DNA from: CADEDH01 sp963732695
GTDB taxonomy: Bacteria > Actinomycetota > Acidimicrobiia > Acidimicrobiales > SZUA-35
DNA: 64,000 nucleotides
Assembly: GCA_963732695.1 (NCBI GenBank)
Contig: CAVTAP010000007.1
Coordinates: 62,001-126,000, forward strand
Direction: 5' to 3'
The notes under the pieces are model-generated. The model saw only the letters and a list, made by a program, of their open reading frames with translations, did no database searches and was not told the origin of the DNA. Both the position numbers and the translations under genes were made by a program. Shown piece after piece: positions 41,284 through 50,367 of this stretch (its first letter is position 1; each line of letters starts with the position of its first letter).

Positions 41284-41353
41284 GGCGAAGCCTCAGGCGG
41301 TCGCCGGGGAATGGGGCGCCGGCGACGATGGGGCTCCGGGGGCGCTGAGCCCC
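41281..41353. terminator. Three successive hairpins between convergent genes
   Basis: TGAGGC/GCCTCA (41281-41295), GTCGCCGG/CCGGCGAC (41300-41326) and GGGGCTC/GAGCCCC (41330-41353). They lie between the MBL gene and the convergent CoA-transferase gene and probably stop transcription from both sides. Confidence 0.6.
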
Positions 41354-41367
41354 CGAAAAGCACAGCC

Positions 41368-42579
41368 CTAGCGGTCGCGGACCTGGAGCACGCCGGCGGC
41401 GTGGAGCTCTTCGATGCTGGCCGAATCGTACCCCAGCACCTGGCTCAACACGTCGTGGTTGTGCTGGCCCAGGGTGGGGGCCTGGATGTCGGGCAGCTCG
41501 GGCTGGGCCGAGAACTTGAACGGGTAGCCGGCCACCGTCACCTCGCCCAGGACCGGGTCGGGGACCCGGCGCACCATCTGCCGGGCCTCGAAGTGGGGGT
41601 GGCCCACGGCGTCGTTGGCGTCGAACACCTCACCCAGCGGCACCCGGTGTTGGAGGCAGTGGGCCACCAGGGTCTCGTTGTCTCCGAAGCTCAGCAGCCA
41701 GGCCTGCACCATCGGCACCAGCTCGTCCTGGTGATCGACCCGGGCGGCCAGGGTGGCGAAGCGGGGGTCGTCGATCAGCTCGGGTTGGCCCATGGCCCGG
41801 CACAGGTTGGCCCACTGGCGCTCCAGCACCAGCAGGTACCCGTGGTTGCCGTCGGGCAGGTCGTACACCCCGATGGGGCAGTACATCGGGTGGTGGCGGG
41901 CGTAGCGGCCGGGCCGCCAGGTGCGGTCGGACAGCTCGTACTGGGCCATCTGGTCCTGCAGGCCGAACATCACGTCGGCCATGGCGATGTCGATGTGTTG
42001 GCCCTCGCCGGTGCGCTCCCGGTGGAGCAGGGCGTAGCCCAGGGCGGCGAAGCCGTGGACGGCGGTGGAGTTGTCGGCCACGGCGAACCCCACCGGCACC
42101 GGCGGGCCGTCAGGGTCGCCGCACAGGGCCATGACCCCCGAGGTGGCCTGGATGATTCCGTCGAATCCGGGACGGTCGGCCCACGGCCCGGTCTGGCCGT
42201 AGGCCGTGACCGACACCATCACGATCGACGGGTTCAGTTCCTTCAGCGCCTCGTAGTGCAGGCCCCGTCGCTGCATCACCCCGGCGGCGAAGTTCTCCAC
42301 CACCACGTCGCACCGGGGCACCAGCTCCCGCAGGATCCGCATGCCCTCCTCGGTGTCCCAGTTCAGGCACAGGCTCTGCTTGCCCCGGTTGTTCTGGATG
42401 AAGACGCTGGAGCGGCCGTCCTTCACCCAACGGAGGAACCGGCTGGGGTCACCGTCGGGCGTGAGCTCCACCTTGATGATCTCCGGCCCCAGCTCGGCCA
42501 GCAGCCGCGTGATCCCGGCTCCGGCCAGGTACTGCGACAGGTCGAGAACCCGGAAGCCCTCCAACATCGCTCTGCCCAT
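41368..42579 (-). CDS. CaiB/BaiF class III CoA-transferase
   Basis: A 403-residue enzyme that moves CoA between a CoA thioester and a free acid. Family blocks: FRVLDLSQYLAGAGITRLLAELGPEIIKVE, NRGKQSLCLNWDTEEGMRIL, CDVVVENFAAGVMQRRGL, SVTAYGQTGPWADRPGFDGIIQATSG, and GEGQHIDIAMADVMFG with the catalytic Asp. The length is normal. Substrate pair is unknown. It diverges from a second, distinct class III CoA-transferase at 42713. ATG at 42579 (MGRAMLEG) fits the family start; longer starts lie in the divergent promoter. Confidence 0.93.
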   Translation of the reverse strand: MGRAMLEGFRVLDLSQYLAGAGITRLLAELGPEIIKVELTPDGDPSRFLRWVKDGRSSVFIQNNRGKQSLCLNWDTEEGMRILRELVPRCDVVVENFAAGVMQRRGLHYEALKELNPSIVMVSVTAYGQTGPWADRPGFDGIIQATSGVMALCGDPDGPPVPVGFAVADNSTAVHGFAALGYALLHRERTGEGQHIDIAMADVMFGLQDQMAQYELSDRTWRPGRYARHHPMYCPIGVYDLPDGNHGYLLVLERQWANLCRAMGQPELIDDPRFATLAARVDHQDELVPMVQAWLLSFGDNETLVAHCLQHRVPLGEVFDANDAVGHPHFEARQMVRRVPDPVLGEVTVAGYPFKFSAQPELPDIQAPTLGQHNHDVLSQVLGYDSASIEELHAAGVLQVRDR

Positions 42580-42700
42580 CGTCAACCACCCCCGGTGCGG
42601 TCCCCTGTCGAACCATCCTCCCACGAGCGGTGGTCCCGACTCGAAAACGCCTGGCCGACGGGCCCGGGCTGTCACTTGGGGCCGCCCTCCCGGGCCGGCC

Positions 42701-42706
42701 TACGAT
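42701..42706 (+). promoter_or_regulatory. -10 hexamer of leaderless CoA-transferase gene
   Basis: TACGAT ends six bases before the ATG at 42713; no ribosome site is present. Confidence 0.5.
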
Positions 42707-42712
42707 TCGTCG

Positions 42713-43933
42713 ATGAACAAGGAAGAATTCTTCCGCCACGCCCGGGGGGACGTGGCGGGCCCGCTCGACGGGGTCCGTATCGTCGACTGCACCACCGCCT
42801 GGGCCGGCCCGATGGCCGGCTGCCTGCTGGCCGACCTGGGGGCCGACGTGGTCCACATCGACCTCCCGGGCGACCTGCCGCCCCAGGTTCCGCCCCTCAT
42901 CGGGGGCACCTCGCTCAACTTCGTCAACCAGACCGTCAACCGCAACAAGCGCAGCCTGTCGCTCGACCTCCGCCGCCCCGAGGGTCGCGACGTGTTCCTC
43001 GATCTGGTGGCCACGGCCGACGCCGTGGTGGAGAACTTCCGTCCCGGCACCCTGGCCAACTGGGGCATCGGCTACGAGCACTGCGCGGCGGCGAAGGCCG
43101 ACATCGTCTACGTGTCGATCTCGGGCTGGGGCCAGTACGGACCCTGGGCCGCCCGCGCCGGCTACGACCCCGCCGCCCTGGCCGCCGGCGGCTGGATGTC
43201 GCTCAACGGCAGCCCCGACGGCCCGCCGGTGAAGGCCCCCACGTTCCTGGCCGACGACCTGGCCGGCCTCCACGGCGCCCTGTCAACCCTGGCCGCCCTC
43301 AATCACCGGGACCGCACCGGCGAGGGGCAGCACGTGGACGTGTGCCTGCTCGACGCCCTGCTGTTCCACTGCGACGGGCTCCTGTCGCTGGGCGCCACCG
43401 ACGTGCCGCTGCAGCGGTGGGGGGCCCAGGTGAACGTGACCCACCCGTGCGACGTCTACACCTGCGCCGACGGCAGCCTGTACCTGGCCGTGGCCCTCGA
43501 CAGCCACTGGCGCCGGCTGTGCGAGGTGATCGGCCGGGGCGACCTGGCCCGGGCCCCCGGCTTCGGCCGCAACGGCGAACGGCTGTCCAACCGGGAGGCG
43601 GTCAACGCCGTGGTGGCCGAGTGGTGCGCCCCGCTGCCGGTGAACCAAGCCGTCGATCGGCTGCTCGCCGCCGGCTTGGTCGTGGCCCGGCTCAACACCT
43701 TCGCCGAGGCGGCCCGGGAGCCCCACGTGCTGGCACGCGACATGCTGCAGACGGTGACCCTGAGCGACGGGTCGGAGGCGCCGCTCACCGGGCCGGCGGC
43801 CAAGTTCTCCCGCACCCCCACCAGCGTGCGGTGGGCCGCTCCCGTGCCGGGGGCCCACAACGCCGACGTGCTGGGTGAGCTGGGCTACGAAGCCGACCGG
43901 CTGGACGAGTTGCGGGCCACCGGCGTGATCTGA
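42713..43933 (+). CDS. CaiB/BaiF class III CoA-transferase, second
   Basis: A 406-residue class III CoA-transferase. Blocks: GPLDGVRIVDCTTAWAGPMAGCLLADLGADVVHID, NRNKRSLSLDLRRPEGRDVFLDLV, ADAVVENFRPGTLANWGIGY, GWGQYGPWAARAGYDPAALAAGG and GEGQHVDVCLLDALLFH with the catalytic Asp. It is only distantly similar to the neighbour, so the pair is probably not a simple duplication; some class III enzymes act as heterodimers, but those are encoded in tandem. Leaderless start at 42713 after TACGAT. Confidence 0.93.
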   Translation: MNKEEFFRHARGDVAGPLDGVRIVDCTTAWAGPMAGCLLADLGADVVHIDLPGDLPPQVPPLIGGTSLNFVNQTVNRNKRSLSLDLRRPEGRDVFLDLVATADAVVENFRPGTLANWGIGYEHCAAAKADIVYVSISGWGQYGPWAARAGYDPAALAAGGWMSLNGSPDGPPVKAPTFLADDLAGLHGALSTLAALNHRDRTGEGQHVDVCLLDALLFHCDGLLSLGATDVPLQRWGAQVNVTHPCDVYTCADGSLYLAVALDSHWRRLCEVIGRGDLARAPGFGRNGERLSNREAVNAVVAEWCAPLPVNQAVDRLLAAGLVVARLNTFAEAAREPHVLARDMLQTVTLSDGSEAPLTGPAAKFSRTPTSVRWAAPVPGAHNADVLGELGYEADRLDELRATGVI

Positions 43934-44099
43934 ACCTGCAGCCGGATCCGTGTATCACGGGTGGCCGGTCGTGCTCTTGTCAGCACGGTCGGCCGGTGGC
44001 TGGTCAACCCGGTAGCAGCGAACCCATGGCCGCCCCGGCACGATCGCCCTGGCCCGACCGTTCCCCTTCGACCCGACACGACGAGAGGACCGATCGCCC

Positions 44100-46193
44100 A
44101 TGGTCCCTGCCCCCTTCCCCCGCCTCCTCGAGCGGGGTGGCCCCGACGATGCCGTCACGCTGGATCCGTCACGGGCCCTTCTCGCCTTCCACCGACCCTA
44201 CGACCGGGAGGCGGTCGCCCGGGTCCTGTCCTCCACCGCCATGGCGGTGGAGGATGAGCTGCCTGATGGCGGCGCCGTCAACCACACCGAGCGGCGGCTG
44301 TGGGTGCGGGCCCTCAGCGGCGGGATCGACGACGGCGAGCTGGGCCGGCTGGCCGCCGCGCTGGGGGAGGAGCTGGCCTGGATCGGCCCGGTGTACGGTC
44401 GTTTCCCGGGCGGGAGCGACGGGGGGGCCGATGAGGCGTTGGACGGGCTGCACTGCCCCTGCCCCGACACCGTGCTCGTCCGCTTCGCTGGTGACGGTGA
44501 CACGGGCCCGGCGGGGAGAGCCGCCGTGGTCGAGCCGCTCGGGCTCATGGAGGACGACGACGATCGGGCCACGGCCGACCGCATCGGTTCCGGCGCCTTC
44601 CGCCGCTACCACGTGGCGGTCGCCGCCGGGCGGGCGGCGTCGACCCCGGAGGTCGGTGGCGGGCCGACCGACGCCTACGACGCGGCCCGCCGGCTCCGGG
44701 CGGTGGAGTGGGACGGCGGCCCGGCCGAGGTCCGGTTCGAGAACATGCCGCTGCGGCTGCCGTACGCCATGCAGGGCACCGATCCGCTGTGCCCCGAGCA
44801 GTGGAACATGGTCCGGATCCACGCCGCCTCGCCGGCGGCCGGGCAGGTGTCGGGCTGGGACTACTCCACCGGTGACTCCTCGGTGATCGTGGCCGTGCTC
44901 GACACCGGCTGCGATCTCACCCACCCCGATCTGCGTTTGGCCGATGGCCTGTCGGTCAACGATCCGGAAGGACACGGCGCCACCCGGACCGTGCCCGGCT
45001 ACGTCGAGGGCCACGGCACCATGTGCGCCGGCGTGGCCGCCGCAGTGGCCAACAACCTCAAGGGTCTGCAGGGCGTCGCCGGCCGGTGTGTGATTCTTCC
45101 CGTGGCCTTCCAGAACGGCACCGACTGGGAGTTCCTCACCGCCCTCACCTGGGCCGCCGACCACGGAGCCCAGGTGGCGAGCATGAGCTTTTCCATCTAC
45201 GGGGAGGCCTGGGACCTGGCCGTGGCCGGTCAGGCCGTCACCTACGCGGCCAGCAAGGACATGGTGCTGTGCGCCGCCGCCGGTAACGCCGACCGTTCGA
45301 CCGTGGGGTACCCGGCCAGCGACGGCCGGGTGATCGCCGTCGGGGCCTCCACCCGCAGCACCCCCGAACAGCGGATCGCCAAGGGCACCACGTTCGAGTG
45401 GGGATCCAACTACGGCCCCAACCTGTCGGTGATGGCCCCCGGGACCGGGATACCGACCACCTGCATCGAGGGCAACGGCGACGGCGGCGTGTGGGGAACG
45501 CGCTACGTCGCCGGCTTCTACGGGACCTCGGCCGCCACCCCTCACGTGGCCGGCCTGGCGGCGCTGATCCGTACCGTGCGGCCCGGGCTCGACGCCACCG
45601 GGGTACGGCGGCTCATCGAGAGCACGGCCGACAAGGTCGGGAGCGATCCCTTCGACCAACGCCTGGCCAACGGCACCTGGAACAAGTACGTGGGCTACGG
45701 ACGGATCAACGTGCAGCGGGCCCTGCGGCGGGCCATCTGGCCGTTCGATATCATGGTGTCGCTGCGGCGCCACCTCGACTGGCTGCAGATGGCGGTGAAG
45801 GCCCATTGGGCCGAGATCGAGCAGCTCGAAGCGGGCGGGGGAGACCCGGCGCTGGTCGGCCTGCATCGGGCGTTCATCGAGCTCGCCACCCAGCCGGCGG
45901 TGGCGGATCTGCTCCACGCCGTGGCCACCGAACCCGACGAGACGCTGGCCGAGATGGCCGCCGAGCCGATGGGCGCGGCCGAGCGATGGGGGGTGAAGCT
46001 CCCGGCGGGCAGCGAGGTGCTGGTGGGTGGCGCGAGACACGGCTGGGCCGGCTCGCCGACGTTCGAGGTGCGGTTCAGCGTGGAGGGCTGCGCGGTCCGG
46101 GCTGGCTGGGACGCCGAGGCCGGCTTCTTCGGCGAGGTCGAACCCCGGGAGCTGGCCCGGGCCCGCCGCCAGGCCCGTACGTCAGCGCCCTGA
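44100..46193 (+). CDS. S8 peptidase with large N-terminal region and leader-like C-terminus
   Basis: A 697-residue subtilase without a signal peptide or membrane helix, so probably cytoplasmic. Residues 1-250 are a non-catalytic region. The peptidase domain has Asp268 (VIVAVLDTGCDLTH), His305 (VEGHGTMCAG), oxyanion Asn (CAAAGNAD) and Ser477 (FYGTSAATPHVAG). After it, residues about 590-690 are helical then end in AERWGVKLPAGSEVLV and a beta-rich tail. That order (helix, GVxLPxGxxVxV) resembles nitrile-hydratase-alpha-like leader peptides of the NHLP type; the match is by eye and weak. ATG at 44100 follows GAGAGGA. It may process peptides or proteins inside the cell. Confidence 0.85.
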   Translation: MVPAPFPRLLERGGPDDAVTLDPSRALLAFHRPYDREAVARVLSSTAMAVEDELPDGGAVNHTERRLWVRALSGGIDDGELGRLAAALGEELAWIGPVYGRFPGGSDGGADEALDGLHCPCPDTVLVRFAGDGDTGPAGRAAVVEPLGLMEDDDDRATADRIGSGAFRRYHVAVAAGRAASTPEVGGGPTDAYDAARRLRAVEWDGGPAEVRFENMPLRLPYAMQGTDPLCPEQWNMVRIHAASPAAGQVSGWDYSTGDSSVIVAVLDTGCDLTHPDLRLADGLSVNDPEGHGATRTVPGYVEGHGTMCAGVAAAVANNLKGLQGVAGRCVILPVAFQNGTDWEFLTALTWAADHGAQVASMSFSIYGEAWDLAVAGQAVTYAASKDMVLCAAAGNADRSTVGYPASDGRVIAVGASTRSTPEQRIAKGTTFEWGSNYGPNLSVMAPGTGIPTTCIEGNGDGGVWGTRYVAGFYGTSAATPHVAGLAALIRTVRPGLDATGVRRLIESTADKVGSDPFDQRLANGTWNKYVGYGRINVQRALRRAIWPFDIMVSLRRHLDWLQMAVKAHWAEIEQLEAGGGDPALVGLHRAFIELATQPAVADLLHAVATEPDETLAEMAAEPMGAAERWGVKLPAGSEVLVGGARHGWAGSPTFEVRFSVEGCAVRAGWDAEAGFFGEVEPRELARARRQARTSAP

Positions 46194-46213
46194 GCGGTCG
46201 CCCTGCGACCTGA

Positions 46214-46247
46214 TGTCCGGGGCCGTCACTGGCGACGGTCCCGGACA
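46214..46247. terminator. Long hairpin between convergent genes
   Basis: TGTCCGGG (46214-46221) pairs with CCCGGACA (46240-46247), and the inner CCGTC/GACGG continue the stem. It separates the S8 peptidase gene from the deacylase gene and is a strong bidirectional terminator candidate. Confidence 0.7.
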
Positions 46248-46273
46248 CCAGAAGGTGGAAGTGACGACGTGGG

Positions 46274-48007
46274 CTAGGCCCGGCCGTGACGCAGGAGCTT
46301 GCCCGGGGTGTTCCCGGTGCACTCGCCGTCTTCGAACGTGACCTGGCCGTTGACGATGATGTCCTTGTAGCCCTTGGCCCGCTGGATGCGCCGCCACTCG
46401 CCGCCGGGGAAGTCGTGGGCCACCTCGCCCAGCCAGCTCGGATCCATGTCGAGCTCCTCCATGTCGTAGACGAGCACGTCGGCCGCCGCCCCCTCCCGCA
46501 GGGCGCCCCGGTCCTTGAACCCGGCGGCGTGGGCGGCCAGGGTCGACATCCGGAAATGCGCCTCCTCCAGCGGCACCACGCCTTCGTCCCGCACCAGCCA
46601 CCGCAGCAGGTCCGTGGTCCACGAACCGCCGTTGAAGAACTTGGTGTGGGCGCCGCCGTCGGACACGCCGGGCAGGGTGTACTGCGACGAGGTGAGAAGC
46701 TCGCCGTTGAACGGGGCGTTGAACTCCTTCTCGGCCATGAGGAACTCGACGTTCAGATCGCCGGCCAGCGACAGGTCGATCATCACCTCGATGTGGTGCT
46801 TGCCCTCTTCCTGGCCGATCTGGCCCAGGGTCTTGCCCACGTACTGCTGCAGGTTCTGCTGGCGGTTGACACCCTGCACCACGAGCTTGTCGGGCGCTCC
46901 CGACACACCGGCCTGGATCACCTTCAGCTTGCGGTCGGCCGCCTCGGCCTCATCGATCACGGCCCGGCGCAGCTCGGGATCCTGCATCTTGGCGATGCGC
47001 TCCTCCTTGGTGCCGGTGGTGATGGCCCGCCACGCCGGGGAGGCGTCGTACAGGTTCCAGTGCTCCAGGGTGAAGGCGGTACCGGCCCGCAGGGTGGCCG
47101 TCTGGCCGTAGATGGGCAGGCCCTGGCTCCAGCACTTCTCGATCCAACGCAGGCTGCGGCGGTGGACCTCGGGGTCGCGCCGGGCGGCGATGATGGCGTT
47201 GTGGAGGATGGGCCGCTTGGCCACCGCCGCCAGCTTCTCCAGGAACGCCAGGTCGGCCTTGATGTCGCCGGTGGCCTGGGTGATCTGGATGAAGCCCTCG
47301 TCGCGCTCGGCCAGCACCTCGGCCAGGCACAGGATGTCGTCGTCGCACATGGTGTCGGTGACCATGGGCGAGCCGTCGTAGTCGGCCTGGGTGGAGTGCT
47401 CGCCCAGCCGCTGGATGGAGAAGCCGCACAGGCCGGCGTCCATACCCTCGTTGAGCAGGCGCTGCATGTCCTTGCGCTCGGCCGGGGTGGCGGGGCGGGT
47501 CTTGGCCGCCTCCAGACCCATCACGTAGATCATCAGCGATGCCGTTGGCATGTACTGGATCACGTTGACGCCGAGGGGCGAGCGCTCGAGCGAATCGAGG
47601 TATTCGGGGATGGTCTCCCAGTCCCAGCTCATGCCCTGCTTCATCGACTCGTACGGGATGGCCTCGGTGCGGGTCATCATCAGCATCGAGCGCTCGCGGA
47701 AGTCGGGCTTCACCGGGGCGAAGCCGAACCCGCAGTTGCCGAGCACGAGCGAGGTGACCCCGTGCCACCCCGACGTGGTGCAGTAGGGGTCCCACCGGAC
47801 CTGGGCGTCGTAGTGGGTGTGGAGGTCGATGAAGCCGGGGGCCACGATCAGCCCGTCGGCGTCGATCACCCGCTCGGCGCCGCCCTCGACCCGGCCTCCG
47901 ATCTTGGCGATCTTGCCGTCCTTGATCCAGACGTCGCCCTTGTAGCGGGGCACGCGGGTGCCGTCGACGACGGTGCCGCCCTTGATGTGGATGTCATATG
48001 AAGCCAT
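46274..48007 (-). CDS. N-acyl-D-amino-acid deacylase-like amidohydrolase
   Basis: A 577-residue metal-dependent hydrolase of the amidohydrolase superfamily. DIHIKGGTVVDGTRVPRYKGDVWIKDGKIAKIG is the N-terminal beta-sandwich, FIDLHTHYDAQVRWDP the first metal site, NCGFGFAPV carries the Cys typical of D-aminoacylases, and GVSDGGAHTKFF the Asp-containing last metal site; the C-terminal sandwich ends in GYKDIIVNGQVTFEDGECTGNTPGKLLRHG. This order matches N-acyl-D-aspartate/D-glutamate deacylases, though actinobacterial members may act on other amides. Cytoplasmic, no signal peptide. Confidence 0.9.
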   Translation of the reverse strand: MASYDIHIKGGTVVDGTRVPRYKGDVWIKDGKIAKIGGRVEGGAERVIDADGLIVAPGFIDLHTHYDAQVRWDPYCTTSGWHGVTSLVLGNCGFGFAPVKPDFRERSMLMMTRTEAIPYESMKQGMSWDWETIPEYLDSLERSPLGVNVIQYMPTASLMIYVMGLEAAKTRPATPAERKDMQRLLNEGMDAGLCGFSIQRLGEHSTQADYDGSPMVTDTMCDDDILCLAEVLAERDEGFIQITQATGDIKADLAFLEKLAAVAKRPILHNAIIAARRDPEVHRRSLRWIEKCWSQGLPIYGQTATLRAGTAFTLEHWNLYDASPAWRAITTGTKEERIAKMQDPELRRAVIDEAEAADRKLKVIQAGVSGAPDKLVVQGVNRQQNLQQYVGKTLGQIGQEEGKHHIEVMIDLSLAGDLNVEFLMAEKEFNAPFNGELLTSSQYTLPGVSDGGAHTKFFNGGSWTTDLLRWLVRDEGVVPLEEAHFRMSTLAAHAAGFKDRGALREGAAADVLVYDMEELDMDPSWLGEVAHDFPGGEWRRIQRAKGYKDIIVNGQVTFEDGECTGNTPGKLLRHGRA

Positions 48008-48099
48008 GAGCTGGATCCCCCTGGTGCTGCTGGCGTTGTGGATCCGATCCTACTACCGGGGGGTGACAGCGACCCAAGGCGGAAACCGGCGGTTCGCCC

Positions 48100-48900
48100 T
48101 CAGCCCTCGGGGGCGGTGAGAGGTTGGATGTCTCCGCAGCTCACGTCATGCAGGCGTTCGATAGCGGCGTCGTCGGCGGGGGTGCCCCGGGTGTAGGAGC
48201 CCGAAGCGACTCCGCCGTTGCGGGCCTGGTTGCCCCGCACCTCCACCACGGTGGAGGTCCAGGGAACCGTGTCGCCCTGAGGCTCGCCGGTGTCGAGCCC
48301 CACCAGCTCCTGCCGCCCGGCCACCGTCTGACAGCCCACGCCGGTGCCGATGTCGGTGAAGCCGAGGGAGAAGGTGTAGGGCTGGCCGCTCTTGTTGAGC
48401 GCGTCGACGATCGAGCAGTCGATCACGGCCCACAGCTGCACGGTGCGCCCGTCGTTCGCCAGCACGAGGGGAGGGGTATCGGCGTTGACGTCGACCACGA
48501 GGATCGAGCGGGTGACGGGGCTGGCCGAGGTGAAGGCCCGCTCGGCGCGGCCCCCGGTGGCGGTGACGATCCCCACCCGCACCTCCCCCGAGGCCTCGGT
48601 GGCGATCCAGGCCGTGTCGGGCCGCCCGTCCCCGTCGACGTCGGCCACCGGGCCCTGGGCGGCGCCGGTCGGCATCACGGATGGGGCACCACCGGTGCAG
48701 CCGGCGCCGGTGACGGACGAGGGCGTGGTGGAGGCGGTGGTGCTGGACGCCGGGGCGGTGCCCGTGCCCGCCGACGGGGGCACGGCGGCGCTGGCGGGGG
48801 TGGTCGCTTCGCTGGTGGCCTCGCCGTCGCCACTGGAGCAGCCGGCAGCGGCCACGATCAGGGCGGCAGCGAGCGCCAGGCTTCGGGTTCGGGTCGACAT
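48100..48900 (-). CDS. Putative lipoprotein with DxDGDGxxD calcium-type loop
   Basis: A 266-residue exported protein. Signal peptide RTRSLALAAALIVAAAGCSSG with lipobox AAGC (Cys21), a Thr/Ser/Ala linker to about residue 65, then a soluble domain beginning VADVDGDGRPDTAWIA, an FG-GAP/VCBS-type loop that usually binds calcium. A single such repeat is visible, so no full propeller. CSIVDALNKSGQPYTFSLGF and the final CGD give Cys residues that may form disulfides. Unknown function. Located 60 bp from the acyl-CoA dehydrogenase gene on the same strand. Confidence 0.8.
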   Translation of the reverse strand: MSTRTRSLALAAALIVAAAGCSSGDGEATSEATTPASAAVPPSAGTGTAPASSTTASTTPSSVTGAGCTGGAPSVMPTGAAQGPVADVDGDGRPDTAWIATEASGEVRVGIVTATGGRAERAFTSASPVTRSILVVDVNADTPPLVLANDGRTVQLWAVIDCSIVDALNKSGQPYTFSLGFTDIGTGVGCQTVAGRQELVGLDTGEPQGDTVPWTSTVVEVRGNQARNGGVASGSYTRGTPADDAAIERLHDVSCGDIQPLTAPEG

Positions 48901-48957
48901 GGGCGCTCCTCCTGCGCCCGACGCTAACCGGCGCCGCCGCGGAGGGTGAGCGTCGGG

Positions 48958-50229
48958 TCAGGCGAGCTGGCGGGTGCTCGAGTTGACGCGGACCTCGTGG
49001 AAGGGGACGTCGTTGTCGACCGAGGGCTCCTTGGGCAGGCCCAGCATCCGCTCGCCCAGGATGTTCTTCTGGATCTCGTCGGTGCCACCGGCGATCGACT
49101 GGGCCGGGGTGGAGATGAGCACCTCGGCGATCATGCCCCCGGCCGCTGTGCCCGGCCCGGTGAGCATGCCCTCGGCCCCGGCGATCGCCGTGTGCAGGCT
49201 GTTGCACCGCCGGGCCACCACGCTCGACGACAGCTTGCCCAGCGACCCCTCCGGCCCCGGCTGGCGCCCGGCGGCCCGGGCCGCCCGGGCCCGCTCCGCC
49301 GTCCATCGGGTGGCCCGGCGGAAGGCGGTGAGGGCGGCCATGTCCTGGCGGACGAGCGGGTCGGCGATCCGGCCCGTGGCCTCGGCCCGGGGCGCCACCA
49401 GATCGGCCCGGCCCGCCCGTTGCGGGTACCACGAGTACGTGGCGTTGTAGGCCGCCGCCTCCTCGGCTGCTTCGATCCGGGTGCGGCCCTCGGGGGCCTT
49501 GCGGGGCCCGCCCCGGCCCCGGGGGGCGGTGAGGTTCCGCTCGTGCATCAGCGTGGTGATGGCCACCGCCCACCCCAGCTCGGGCTCGCCCACCACGGCG
49601 GCGGCCGGGACCCGGGCATCGGTGAGGAACACCTCGTTGAAGCTGGCGTGGCCGTTCATCTGGCGCAGCGGTCGCACCTCCACCCCGGGCTGGCGCATGT
49701 CGATCACGAAGTAGGTGATTCCCCGGTGCTTGGGCACGTCCCAGTTCGTGCGGGCCAGCAGGATCCCGAAGTGGGCCTTGTGGGCGCCGGTGTTCCACAC
49801 CTTCTGGCCGTTGACGATCCACTCCTCGCCGTCGAGGATGGCCCGGGTGGTGAGCCCGGCCAGGTCGGACCCGCTGCCCGGCTCGGAGAACAGCTGGCAC
49901 CAGCGGTGCTCGCCGGTGAGGATCGGGCGGAGGTGGGCCGCCTTCAGCTCGTCGGACCCGTGGGCCAGGATGGTGGCGGCGGCCAGGCTCATCCCGCCCC
50001 CGGCGGCCACGCCCACGGCGCCGGCCCCTCGCATCTCCTCGGTGACGACGGCGGCGTCGGTGTTCGACAGGCCCTTGCCGTACCACTCCGCGGGCCAGGT
50101 GGGGCAACCCCAGCCCGAGTCGACCAGCAGCGGCCGCCACTCGGCCAGCGGCCGTTCCGGGTCCCAGTTGGCGTCGAGCCAGGCCCGCACGTCGCGGCGG
50201 ATGGCGGCCTGGGCAGCGGTGTCGGCCAT
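48958..50229 (-). CDS. Acyl-CoA dehydrogenase family protein
   Basis: A 423-residue flavoenzyme. The N-terminal helical domain (AAIRRDVRAWLDANWDPE, CPTWPAEWYGKGLSNTDAAVVTEEM), the flavin/substrate strand domain (CQLFSEPGSGSDLAGLTTRAILDGEEWIVNGQKVWNTGAHKAHFGILLART) and the C-terminal domain with AQSIAGGTDEIQKNILGERMLGLP are all typical. In place of the usual catalytic Glu near GGxGY the sequence reads IAGAEGMLTG, so the base must be checked; the subfamily resembles steroid or branched-chain acyl-CoA dehydrogenases of actinobacteria. ATG at 50229 (MADTAAQ) follows GAGGGGGA by seven bases, one of the clear ribosome sites here. Confidence 0.92.
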   Translation of the reverse strand: MADTAAQAAIRRDVRAWLDANWDPERPLAEWRPLLVDSGWGCPTWPAEWYGKGLSNTDAAVVTEEMRGAGAVGVAAGGGMSLAAATILAHGSDELKAAHLRPILTGEHRWCQLFSEPGSGSDLAGLTTRAILDGEEWIVNGQKVWNTGAHKAHFGILLARTNWDVPKHRGITYFVIDMRQPGVEVRPLRQMNGHASFNEVFLTDARVPAAAVVGEPELGWAVAITTLMHERNLTAPRGRGGPRKAPEGRTRIEAAEEAAAYNATYSWYPQRAGRADLVAPRAEATGRIADPLVRQDMAALTAFRRATRWTAERARAARAAGRQPGPEGSLGKLSSSVVARRCNSLHTAIAGAEGMLTGPGTAAGGMIAEVLISTPAQSIAGGTDEIQKNILGERMLGLPKEPSVDNDVPFHEVRVNSSTRQLA

Positions 50230-50296
50230 CGGTGTGTCCCCCTCGGATCCCCGGGCGTCGTCTGTGGCCAACCTAGTCCCGGCCCCCTCCCAGCGG

Positions 50297-50343
50297 GAAC
50301 TGTGGCGCCCGGTGCTGTATTTCGCGCGCTGGCGCCACAGTTC
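50297..50343. repeat. Intergenic 13-bp inverted repeat
   Basis: GAACTGTGGCGCC (50297-50309) and GGCGCCACAGTTC (50331-50343) are perfect inverted repeats around 21 bases. They lie between the F420-type oxidoreductase gene and the acyl-CoA dehydrogenase gene. Possible terminator or extragenic palindrome. Confidence 0.6.
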
Positions 50344-50367
50344 GCAGAGGGGGTGGCGGAGAGGCCC

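Noticed and set aside
41311..43878. An 855-codon plus-strand open frame
   Set aside because: It runs antisense through one CoA-transferase gene and out of frame through the other. Its translation is Gly/His/Val-rich without any family, as expected for the shadow of a high-GC gene.
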